Of a DNA stretch of 43,534 bases, positions 1-9,300 are shown in pieces. Origin of the DNA: a virus. The stretch is from the IMG/VR virus record IMGVR_UViG_3300037042_002198, positions 1 to 43,534 of that record; one strand, written 5' to 3'. The translations under genes and the position numbers were made by a program. Below the pieces are notes generated by a model. That model was not told where the DNA came from and ran no database searches. It saw only the letters and a list, made by a program, of their open reading frames with translations. Within the stretch, counting starts at the first letter, position 1; the number at the start of each line of letters is the position of its first letter.

Positions 1-964
1 CTCCTGTTTCACCTTGTGCTCCTTGTGCTCCTGTTGCACCAACTGCACCCTGTGCTCCTTGTGCTCCTGTTGCACCAACTGCACCCTGTGCACCTTGTGT
101 ACCTGTTGCACCTTGTGTACCTGTTGCTCCTTGTGCTCCTGTTATTCCCTGTGCTCCTGTTATTCCCTGTGCTCCTTGTGCTCCTGTTATTCCTTGTGCA
201 CCTTGTGTACCTGTTGCACCTTGTGTACCTGTTGCTCCTTGTGCTCCCTGTGCTCCTGTTGTTCCTTGTGCTCCTTGTGTACCTGTTGCACCTTGTGTAC
301 CTGTTGCACCTTGTGTACCTGTTGCACCTTGTGTACCTGTTGCTCCTTGTGCTCCTGTTATTCCCTGTGCTCCTGTTATTCCCTGTGCTCCTTGTGCACC
401 TGTTGCACCAACTGCACCTTGTGCTCCTGTTGTTCCCTGTGCTCCTGTTGTTCCTTGTGCTCCTGTTGTTCCTTGTGCTCCCTGTGCTCCTTGTATACCT
501 GTTGCACCTTGTGTACCTGTTGCTCCCTGTGCTCCTGTTATTCCCTGTGCTCCTGTTGTTCCTTGTGCTCCTTGTGCTCCTGTTGTTCCCTGTGCACCTT
601 GTGTACCTGCTGCACCTTGTGTACCTGCTGCACCTTGTGTACCTGTTGCTCCCTGTGCTCCTGTTATTCCCTGTGCTCCTGTTATTCCCTGTGCTCCTTG
701 TGCTCCTGTTGCACCAACTGCACCTTGTGCTCCTGTTGTTCCCTGTGCTCCTGTTGTTCCTTGTGCTCCCTGTGCTCCTGTTGCTCCTTGTGGACCTTGT
801 GATCCTATCACTATATTACATATAGCAAGATCAATTTTTTGTAATGCTGTTTGAACAGTGTCATTTGTAACAATGTTTGTACATATTAAATTTTGTGCTT
901 CATAAAAAACACAATTAGAATTTAACAAAATAGGGCAAGGAATTGCTGAACAAGTTACATTCAT
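1..964 (-). CDS. Collagen-like fiber/appendage protein (3' end outside window)
   Basis: The start is the ATG at 964-962; the frame is open to base 1, so the C-terminus is missing. I see an N-terminal Cys-rich module (about residues 1-53, with C5, C10, C18 and a CVFY motif), then from residue 54 to at least 321 an uninterrupted Gly-X-Y repeat (about 89 triplets: [18 protein letters not shown]). Such repeats form collagen-type triple helices in phage fibers. The head resembles those of the next gene upstream (95 aa) and of the tail-collar protein at 38485-39549, so it is probably an attachment module carrying a collagen stalk. It lies 22 bases after the 95-aa gene and is probably co-transcribed. 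Its role as a trimeric virion fiber is inferred from the family; the host receptor domain, if any, is outside the window. The array makes the gene prone to length change. Confidence 0.8.
   Translation of the reverse strand, partial: MNVTCSAIPCPILLNSNCVFYEAQNLICTNIVTNDTVQTALQKIDLAICNIVIGSQGPQGATGAQGAQGTTGAQGTTGAQGAVGATGAQGAQGITGAQGITGAQGATGTQGAAGTQGAAGTQGAQGTTGAQGAQGTTGAQGITGAQGATGTQGATGIQGAQGAQGTTGAQGTTGAQGTTGAQGAVGATGAQGAQGITGAQGITGAQGATGTQGATGTQGATGTQGATGTQGAQGTTGAQGAQGATGTQGATGTQGAQGITGAQGAQGITGAQGITGAQGATGTQGATGTQGAQGAVGATGAQGAQGAVGATGAQGAQGETG
2..805 (-). repeat. Gly-X-Y coding tandem repeat array (9/18-base units)
   Basis: About 800 bases consist of 9-base triplet-of-codon units arranged in 18-base and larger blocks. 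Units such as TCCCTGTGCTCCTGTTAT recur back to back, for example near 139-175, 355-390 and 655-690, and a block with CACCAACTGCACC recurs near 36, 72, 403 and 710. Gly is GGA or GGT throughout on the minus strand. The near-identity of distant blocks indicates recent duplication or slippage rather than amino-acid selection alone. Confidence 0.9.
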
Positions 965-986
965 AATAATAAAATAAAATAATATG

Positions 987-1274
987 TTATAGATTAATTA
1001 ATGCTTTCCAATCTGCAGCTCCTAGACCTATAGATTTAGCATAATAAAGAGTGGGAACAGCTGTATCTACATATAATTGTCCTATATATACAGCATTTAT
1101 AGTGGGGGGTAGTATTCCTGTTTTAGGAACTAAGTTGTCATTAATTTTTCCTAATATAACATCTAATGATTCCAAAGGGGAAACATCTATATTTGTTAAA
1201 TATATATCATCATATATAACACAAACAGCATTAGTGTATATAGCACAAGTTGGACAAATTGCAGCAGTTCTCAT
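987..1274 (-). CDS. Small Cys-module appendage protein, 95 aa
   Basis: The ORF runs from an ATG at 1274 to TAA. I do not recognise it as a named family. Its first ~50 residues (C7, C10, C18, then CVIYDD and a SLDVILGKI segment) match the pattern of the N-terminal module of the following collagen-like gene ([16 protein letters not shown]). The rest ([20 protein letters not shown], then [16 protein letters not shown]) looks like a short beta-rich tail-fiber end piece of the type giving the displayed label of gut phage fibers. The shared head suggests both proteins dock to the same virion site. A weak promoter and a hairpin lie in the 74 bases upstream. Function beyond 'probable fiber or fiber adaptor' cannot be given. 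Confidence 0.65.
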   Translation of the reverse strand: MRTAAICPTCAIYTNAVCVIYDDIYLTNIDVSPLESLDVILGKINDNLVPKTGILPPTINAVYIGQLYVDTAVPTLYYAKSIGLGAADWKALINL

Positions 1275-1281
1275 AATATTG

Positions 1282-1311
1282 TAAAATTAAGTTATTTAAA
1301 TGTATTGACAA
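1282..1311 (-). promoter_or_regulatory. Weak Bacteroidetes-type promoter candidate for the 95-aa gene
   Basis: On the minus strand, TTG (1311-1309), a 19-base spacer and TAATTTTA (1289-1282) resemble the Bacteroidetes -33 TTTG / -7 TAnnTTTG pair, with the final G replaced by A. The leader to the ATG at 1274 would be only a few bases. It is much weaker than the two other promoters in the window. Confidence 0.3.
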
Positions 1312-1329
1312 TGGATGTAAATTAAAATT

Positions 1330-1346
1330 TAGCTATAATATAGCTA
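1330..1346 (-). terminator. Weak AT-rich hairpin after the 1664-aa gene
   Basis: Inverted arms tagctata / tatagcta lie directly behind the TAG stop (1351-1349) of the 1664-aa gene, followed on the minus strand by a T-rich stretch (AATTTTAATTT). The stem has only two G-C pairs and the arms are almost contiguous, so termination would be leaky. Confidence 0.3.
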
Positions 1347-1348
1347 TA

Positions 1349-4300
1349 CTATCTACTAATTCTTGATTGAGATTGCATTTTAATACCAAGATCTTTAGCT
1401 AAGTCTGGAACAAACATAGGTAAGTATCCTGATAATTGATTTGATATAGGAAATTGTTTCATTAAATATTTGATTGGTTTAGCACTTTCCACCCATTCGT
1501 CATTCTGTAACACAAGTCCAAACATTTCTTCCATAAAATTTGATATAAGTTTTCCAAAGTTTGTAAGCAGTCCTATTGATGGAAATATACCACCACTTAT
1601 AATTGCTAATAAATTTGCAGGGTTGTAGAAATATGCAATCTCATCTCTAAGTTTATCAACAGCTCTCAACATAAACTTATATTGATTTTTAACTATTGGA
1701 TCTTCATCATCATCAGGAGCATTAGCTTTAAGTGCAAGAAAAAGACCAATTAATGATAAGAAGAACATTAGATCAAGCATTTGACTTTTAACATTTCTTC
1801 TTACAAGATCCATAAACTCAGACTCAGTCATATTAAGTGTCTTTTCTGTTTCTCTCTCATAGTCTGCTTTTTTCTTTTCCCACATCTCTCTCATGTATTC
1901 AACACCCTTTTCATTTCCTATAAGTGTGTTTCTCAATCTTTTTGCACTCTTAATAAGATCTAAAGAAAGCATACCATATACAGTTCTCATCCTACCCCAC
2001 TCATAAGCATCTGATGCAGAATTATATTTAAGATCACCATATCTAACATCTATAAGTCTAGGTATCCAACGTTTAAACATCATAAAAGAGCTTCCATAGA
2101 TGTTCATATCTATAAGTCTTCTACTCTCTTCTGTTGTATTACCAAGAGCATCCTTACTTAATTGTTGTATCTTTCTTCTAAGAGTAATAACACTTTCACT
2201 TTTTCTTTCAACACCTGGTATAACAAACTGATTATCAACTATTTCTCCTACCTTAAGAACACCTTTTTCTTCTGTAAGTTTTTTAACATCTTCTTCAAAC
2301 TTAGCTTCTCTAGCTTTTATTTGTTCTGTAGTTCCTTCGTAGAAGTTTACATACTCAGGAGTCTTTTTAAGAAACTCTCTAGCATTTACCACTTCACCAT
2401 TTTCCACTATAGAATTCTTTAAAAAAGAAAAGAAGTTAACTGTTTGAACATGTTTATCAGACTGTTTCATCATCCAGAGCAATGCATCTTGAATGTTTTC
2501 CTGGCTTAATGTATTTAATGAAAGTTTTTTAGCAAGTTCTCTATTATAATTTTCTGTTAATGGAAGAAAATATTCAAGAGCTCCTATTGCTTTCTTTTGA
2601 TAATCTTTGTTTCCAAGACCTATCATTTTACTATTTATCCAAGATTCTGTGGCTAAATAATCAGTTTTAGTGAAATACTTTCCTGAATTAATTATAGATT
2701 GAGCTGTACCACCAAATAAGTTTGATGTTGCAGAAAGAAGATTTAGTCCCATTACATTCATCTGAAACATCTTATTTAATACATCAATAGATTTATTCAA
2801 AGAAACAGTTCTTCCCTCTAGTCCTTCTGGAAATAGTTTAAATCCTATTTTTGCATTCACTTTTTCTCCAAGCTTACCGAATGTAGCAAGTGCCTGATCA
2901 AAATTATCATTCTGAAGATATTTCTGTCCATATACAATACCTTTCACCATGCTTTCTATAAGCTCAGCATTCTTACTATTATCTGGAGAAACATCTATTT
3001 TACCATTCTTATATTTTGTTCTAGAGAATATTGATGTAGCTATTGACTTTTTATTTCTTTCAACATTAACTAGTGCTAATGCTTGATATTCAATTTCAGA
3101 AAGATATTTAAACTTAATAGCCATCTCATTATATAAAGCCATGTTCTTGAAAAGATTTTCACTAGCCTCTTCCTGTAATTCTGTTATAAAATATTTAGGA
3201 ATAGTGTCAATTGGTCTTCCTGTGTGTGGATCTATTTTACCATATCCTACATCACCTTCAGATATTGATATAGATCTTAAAATCTGTTCTCCTACAGAAA
3301 TATTTCCACCCATTACAATCTTTTCAACAAGACTTTTTCTTATCCAAGGAAGGAATGTTCTATCTTCTCCTCTTCCTAAATATCCTATAGAGCGATAATA
3401 TTCATTTCTTTCTCTAATGTAATTATAAAAATCAAGAGCTGCCTGATTCTGTGGAGCATGTAACTCTTTCCATTCTGCTGTTTGCCATTTCTCTTTAGGA
3501 AACTTTTTAATAAGCTCATACTGATACCATCCAGCAGCAGTTGTTGTAGAGGTGTTGTACAACTTATCCACTTTATTTAGCTCATTATCCTTCTTTTGAT
3601 CATTCTCTTCAGACTGCTCTCTATCTTTATATTTTTCTATGATTCTTGTCTTTTCACTAGCAATCTCTTCTTTTAAGAAAGCATTGTATTCAGAAATGTT
3701 TATATTGTCCTTAACCCATTTAAAAAGATCTGGATCTTTACTATTTATTCTTTTCTGTAATTCCTTATAAAAGTCAGATTGAAATTCATCAATTAATTCA
3801 TTTGTTCCTTTCTTCTTAAGAATATTAAAATAGTTTTTGTTATTAAGTCCTTTACCTTTAGCCCATGCATTATATTTATCCTTAAGAGTTTGTAGTTTCT
3901 TACTCTGATCTACAGTGTCCTGAGCTGCAAACGTAATAGCTCTACTAGCTTTTCTAAATAAGATTTTTGCAGAGTTAAGTTGTATTGTTGTTGTTTCACT
4001 AAACCATCTAGCAAGACCACTGATTTTTTTCTCTTTTTGAATAACATCCTTCACATCTTCAGCCTTACCAATAAAATCTCTTACAAATGTTGTTTTTAAT
4101 GTATCTAATTTATTTTCTAATTTCCTAGCTATCTTCACTGTCTTATCAAGATCACTTTCTAATTCTGCATTTTTATTCTCCGAGAAAAGATCTGAAAGGT
4201 CAATATCTAATGTTGTATATGTATTAAGAGCTTTCTCAGCGTCTAATATTTCTTTTATAAAAGCATTTACATCATCTTCAGAAAAAGATTTTGGATCATT

Positions 4301-6343
4301 TCCTACCCAATTTTTCTCAAATCTTTCCATTAAATTCTCAATACTTGAGTTAAAAACTTTTGCTTGCTCCAATAAAGGTTTGAGGTTTTGCCTCATTTGT
4401 AATTGTCTGATAGCTGAAAATAAAGCATTTAATTGTTCAGCTTTATTCTTCTTTTCTGAAGGAAGAACAGTTTTTTCAGATAGTTTTTTATAATCAGCAT
4501 TTAGCCTTTTTAATAGAGCATCTACCTTATCATTTTCTGTTTTTTCTTCTTCTAGTCCTACAGGAACAAGATATGCATCTGTTATATCTTTAGGATCTAC
4601 AGCACCTATTTCTATTCCTAATAGTTTTGGAAGAATCCTTTGTTTAATATTTCCTTCAGAATAACTCACTTTAATAGGAATCATTCTTGTTTGGTCAAAC
4701 TGTTCCTCTTTAATACCATATGCATTAATCAACATTGTTTTATATTGATCCATTTGGTTTTTCCATGCAGCCACCTTGTACCAAGGAATATCTTCATAAG
4801 AATCAGATATAGCTATAAACTTCCAGTCAAGAAGATTTACTTTTCCTTTAGGAGTGATGGATATAAGATCTATTGTACCAGCTTTATTTGATTTAGGATC
4901 AAATATTTGCATCTCAGAAAGAAACACTGTTCCTTTATCAAATGATTTCAATCTTTTTAAAAGGTTTTCCTTAAGAGTTTCATATATATCTCTATCTGGA
5001 TCATTAGGATCCATTTGAGGAACATATCCTGAATCATCTAATATATCCTCATCAGCTCTCAATAGTCCATTCTCATCAACAAGAACACCACCTCTTCCAT
5101 CATTAAGTCCTCTTACCAAGTATTCAAAGTCAGCATGTCCTTTTGTTCCTTTTTCCATCTTAAGATCATCAACAGCTTTAGCTTCTTCGGTCTTAAGAAT
5201 CTCTCCACCATTAAATCTTCTTTTATACCAATCTTTAATTTCATCAGAGACCCTTCTAGCTATCTGTGTAATACCATCTAAGAAATAACGATCTTGTTTT
5301 TCTCCATCTATTAAGACTTCTTTCTTTGTAAGTCTAGAATCTATTTCTTTTATTTTATCAATAGCATCTTCTTGTTTGCTCTTTTGTAAAAACACTTTAC
5401 CCTCTTCAGCTCTAATATCTTCCACTGTACCTATTTCTTTTCCAGAGATAATGTCCATAGCAGCTCTATCAAAACCACTCTTCATAAACAATCCTTTAAA
5501 CCATTCCACCATAGAAGACCAAAAAGATTGTGTCTTAGCAAGAAGTTCTGGTTTCTCTGTACTTCCTTCATTTTGGTTAATGATTGTTTCCACTAATATC
5601 TTTGCTATAGCCTCTTCTTTAAGTTTTAAGATGTCTGGTTTACCATCCTTACCTTGATAGTTTGGATCAGATCCATAATCAGCTAACACTTGCTTATATA
5701 AAGCATAGTTGTTAATTTCCTTAAGAAGGGTTTTATAAAGACTTGGGTTTGTTTGTTTTATAATCTCAACAGCAAAGTGCATTGCTTCCTCAGAAAGACT
5801 CACACCTTCTGTTCCTTCAATCACTTGAATAAGATTTTGTATGATTAAAGCTGCACCATTTGCATCTTGCTTCTCACCATTTACAACAATGCTTTGCATT
5901 TGTTTAATGTCTACACCTATTCTCTTTACAAAATCCTTAACAAGAGCAAGTGTTTTAGGAGAAGATGTTGAACTTTCTGTTCCTTCCTTTTGAAAGAACT
6001 CACCACGTTGTTCCTCTGTATATCCACCTCTACGCATTTCTGCAAGTTGTTCCTTAGATAGGGGAAGGGTGATTTGTTTTGGTTCCTCAAGAGCAATCTG
6101 ATTAAACTTATCAAGATATTTTTGTGCAAGAGCATTAGAAGGATCAATTATAAAAGAACCTTTTTCAGATTCTTTTACAACTATTTCTTTATATTCTTTA
6201 TTAACAGAATCAATAGCTTTAGAAGCTTTGTTAGGATTTGTAAAATATCCTACATTATCTTCTATTGTAGCACCTTGATTAGATAACTTTTTAGTTACAT
6301 CATCTATTATATCTTTCTTAATATCTAATAAACATTTTGACAT
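1349..6343 (-). CDS. Giant virion-type protein with PD-(D/E)XK nuclease domain, 1664 aa
   Basis: Seen: residues ~395-600 carry the full RecB/Cas4-type nuclease signature: H403 (GHADFEYL), E477 (LSEMQIF), D492 (AGTIDLI), D506-W-K508 and Q530xxxY534. Upstream, residues ~180-290 look like a degenerate zincin-type domain (EEAMHF with H189, then KEEAIAKIL and FWSSMVEWFKGLF). Residues ~600-1000 are helical, Lys/Glu-rich and coiled-coil-like. A hydrophobic segment at ~1520-1540 is probably membrane-inserting. Known: RecB-type nucleases cut DNA ends. Inferred: following the RNA polymerase gene by one base, it is probably a co-packaged protein ejected into the host, where it may cut host DNA or process phage DNA. 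The start ATG at 6343 follows the upstream TAA (TAATATG). It ends with TAG. No close named homologue is recognised over the full length. Confidence 0.75.
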   Translation of the reverse strand: MSKCLLDIKKDIIDDVTKKLSNQGATIEDNVGYFTNPNKASKAIDSVNKEYKEIVVKESEKGSFIIDPSNALAQKYLDKFNQIALEEPKQITLPLSKEQLAEMRRGGYTEEQRGEFFQKEGTESSTSSPKTLALVKDFVKRIGVDIKQMQSIVVNGEKQDANGAALIIQNLIQVIEGTEGVSLSEEAMHFAVEIIKQTNPSLYKTLLKEINNYALYKQVLADYGSDPNYQGKDGKPDILKLKEEAIAKILVETIINQNEGSTEKPELLAKTQSFWSSMVEWFKGLFMKSGFDRAAMDIISGKEIGTVEDIRAEEGKVFLQKSKQEDAIDKIKEIDSRLTKKEVLIDGEKQDRYFLDGITQIARRVSDEIKDWYKRRFNGGEILKTEEAKAVDDLKMEKGTKGHADFEYLVRGLNDGRGGVLVDENGLLRADEDILDDSGYVPQMDPNDPDRDIYETLKENLLKRLKSFDKGTVFLSEMQIFDPKSNKAGTIDLISITPKGKVNLLDWKFIAISDSYEDIPWYKVAAWKNQMDQYKTMLINAYGIKEEQFDQTRMIPIKVSYSEGNIKQRILPKLLGIEIGAVDPKDITDAYLVPVGLEEEKTENDKVDALLKRLNADYKKLSEKTVLPSEKKNKAEQLNALFSAIRQLQMRQNLKPLLEQAKVFNSSIENLMERFEKNWVGNDPKSFSEDDVNAFIKEILDAEKALNTYTTLDIDLSDLFSENKNAELESDLDKTVKIARKLENKLDTLKTTFVRDFIGKAEDVKDVIQKEKKISGLARWFSETTTIQLNSAKILFRKASRAITFAAQDTVDQSKKLQTLKDKYNAWAKGKGLNNKNYFNILKKKGTNELIDEFQSDFYKELQKRINSKDPDLFKWVKDNINISEYNAFLKEEIASEKTRIIEKYKDREQSEENDQKKDNELNKVDKLYNTSTTTAAGWYQYELIKKFPKEKWQTAEWKELHAPQNQAALDFYNYIRERNEYYRSIGYLGRGEDRTFLPWIRKSLVEKIVMGGNISVGEQILRSISISEGDVGYGKIDPHTGRPIDTIPKYFITELQEEASENLFKNMALYNEMAIKFKYLSEIEYQALALVNVERNKKSIATSIFSRTKYKNGKIDVSPDNSKNAELIESMVKGIVYGQKYLQNDNFDQALATFGKLGEKVNAKIGFKLFPEGLEGRTVSLNKSIDVLNKMFQMNVMGLNLLSATSNLFGGTAQSIINSGKYFTKTDYLATESWINSKMIGLGNKDYQKKAIGALEYFLPLTENYNRELAKKLSLNTLSQENIQDALLWMMKQSDKHVQTVNFFSFLKNSIVENGEVVNAREFLKKTPEYVNFYEGTTEQIKAREAKFEEDVKKLTEEKGVLKVGEIVDNQFVIPGVERKSESVITLRRKIQQLSKDALGNTTEESRRLIDMNIYGSSFMMFKRWIPRLIDVRYGDLKYNSASDAYEWGRMRTVYGMLSLDLIKSAKRLRNTLIGNEKGVEYMREMWEKKKADYERETEKTLNMTESEFMDLVRRNVKSQMLDLMFFLSLIGLFLALKANAPDDDEDPIVKNQYKFMLRAVDKLRDEIAYFYNPANLLAIISGGIFPSIGLLTNFGKLISNFMEEMFGLVLQNDEWVESAKPIKYLMKQFPISNQLSGYLPMFVPDLAKDLGIKMQSQSRISR

Positions 6344-6344
6344 A

Positions 6345-9300
6345 TTATCCGCAATTATTTTGGTTATTGTTATCTATTGATGGTAATCCTTCTGGTGCAA
6401 TCTTGGTAAGAAGAGCATCATTAATATCTGTCTTTTTAGAATCAGCTAATACTTTTCTTATATTCTTTTCTTTAAATATTCTTTCCACTTCTTCTTTTAT
6501 TGCCTTTTGAGTGTCACTTATAGTTGATATTGAAAATCCTGTAGAAAGTTCAAATACATCATTTGTATCTTGTTCCATCATTAAATTAATATCTTCAAAT
6601 CCAGGAATAACTATCTTCTTACCATATCTTTCTGCAAATGTTCCACTAGCAATATTTGAATAAAATTTAGAAAATCCTTTCTTAACTCTTTCAGGGGTAA
6701 ATCTTTTATCAATAACTTTTTGTTTTCCATTTATCTCAACCACTTCATACTCTCCAGGTTCTAGATTAGATTTATAAATAATATCTTGTACTCCTTCTTT
6801 AACACTAGTAGATGGTTGAGTAGGTTGTAAAGGTACAACATTTTCTAATTCTTTTTCTATTGTTGCTATAATAGGATCTGCTACATCTAGAGGAACTATC
6901 TCTCCTCCATAAAAATCAACAATATCTTGATCTGGTATTTCATTAGACACTAATGTACCCTCTACATTTCTTACATTCTTTTGTGAACCATTGTTAAAAA
7001 TAGAAGGTCTTCCATCACCATAATATTCTGATGCATACATTCCATCACCATGTAAATTGATAAACTTATATACATATATAGGATTACCATCTCTATCATA
7101 GCTAGCTATTAATGGAGATCCATCAGCATATTTCACCTTTTGATATCCATAATAGTTTCTAAGAGATGTATCTCCTTTCTTAATCTTTTCAGCATAAGTT
7201 TGATTGGTAATTTCCATTCCATTAGCAACATCTATTTTTCCTTCCTCAACTTTTTTCTTATTAATAGAAATAGCTCTAGGCATTTTAATTACATCATAAT
7301 TTGAAACTTTAGCATCATATTTTGTATTAATGAATAATAAATGTCTTTTTTGTGAATTCACTCCAAGAGCTTGTATTGTTGGGAATGGACCAGGAACTCT
7401 TATTGCTACATTATTAATTTTTCCTATCACTTTAAATAATCCTTGGAATTTTCTAGGAAGATCATATTCTGATTCTGAACGATATTCTTCTGCAAACCTA
7501 GGTTCTATAATAGGAACAACATCATTATCTTGCCATTCATTTCTTTGGAACTCATTACTTGTAGCAAATGCTCTGATGTCATCATCCACTCTCAATCCTG
7601 CAATAATAGGAGTGATGTGTTTAGCATAATCTTCTACAGGAATAATATTCTTTATAGAAATAGGAGATTGATATGTTCCTTGTAAAATAGCAAGTCTTAC
7701 TATTCCTTTATATAACTCATTTGTATCAGGATTATCTCTAAGCTCTCTCATCATGCCTGTATACATATTCTCTGTATAAGCAATCTTATCATTCACTTTA
7801 AGTTTGATGGTTTGTGCACCACCAATTCTTCCTGAGCTATCCACTTCAAGATCTTCTAAGATTTGTACTCCTGGGTATTCTTTCTTAGCTTTTACAAGCA
7901 TTTGTGCTACAGATTCTTTATCATCAGTTAATTGTTCTTGAAGATTTGTAGCTATATCAGATCTCTTCTGTATAATATAATCTAAGAAAGAAGCTTTAAT
8001 TTTATTAGCTATTCTGTCAAACTTATCTTTACTTAAGAATTTATCTTGCTCGTATGCTTTCAACACATCATTTGTAACATCTGTAAACTGTAAAGTTTCT
8101 AATACAAGAGCTTCTCCCATAGCGTCCATACTACTATCAAGATATTCTGCCTCAACACCTATAAAGTTATTTTCTAATAGTTCTCCTACAGAAGAAATGA
8201 TGTTTTTCTCTTGTGCAGCTTCTGTTCTCCATTGTTTTAATTGTAAAGAATCTCCACTTTGAAACTTAGTGGTATCATAATTAGTAGCTTGTGTAAAACT
8301 AAAATTATATTCAGCCATCTTAGCATATTTCAAAAATTCATTGAATATTGCCATTTGTTCACGGTTCTTAGCATCACCAAGACTTCCTGTAGAATAATAG
8401 TTTTTAATATTAGCTTCTAATTCATCTTTGTTAAACCCAAGAGTACTAGCTTTTTCTGGAACTGTTGAAGGAAACATTGGTTCAACCTTAGAAATATATC
8501 TAGAATCAAATAAGGTTTTAATACCATTGTTATCAAGTAGTGTTAAATACTCATCAATGATGGGTTGGTTCATAAACATTACAAGCTGCTCCTTAGAAAC
8601 ACCCACTCTTCTTAAGAACATGAATGTACTTACAGCAAGATCACTTTTTATTATCTTAAGAATATAAGGATTTTTTGCCACATCCACGAAAGAAGTTGCG
8701 AATCCAGAGAGTCCATCAGATATAAATTTACCAACAGAATCAAGCCTACCAGAAAGGGAAATATAACTTTTACCATCTTTTTCAAGAGTATTATGATCCA
8801 ATAATATTTCTCCATTTCCATATTCTAATATTTTTCTATCTTCTGCAGAAACACTACTAAATCTAGCTGGATCAATATATGTTTTACTTTTTTGTGTAAG
8901 TGAATGTCCTGTAATATTAACAGCAGCAATACCTATCCATCTCTTAGCTGTAATAAAAGCATGTCTAAGAGAAGTCATATAGTTTCTATCAAGAAGCCTA
9001 TTCTTAATCTTGTTCTCATCATATCCTCTAAGTGTATCAAGTCTATTAGCTATTTCTTTAAGACCATCATCACTTACAGGAGATATTAATCTTTGGAAGT
9101 TCTCTGGCATTGTTACAAGGTTTTCCAAAGAATCATAATATTCATTCTCAAGAGCACGTCTGTAAGAATCTTCTACAAACTTCTCTTTAAGGAGTGCTTG
9201 TAAATCTTCATTACCAAGTTCTTCAAGCTTCTTCATAATGTCATCTAATACATCTATTTGTTCATCTAATGTATTAGCTTCTGCAAATAAAATATCTAAT

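Noticed and set aside
14-825. Two plus-strand ORFs of 262 and 269 aa rich in Cys/Leu or Leu/Val
   Set aside because: They are antisense shadows of the Gly-X-Y repeat; low-complexity codons lack stops on both strands here.
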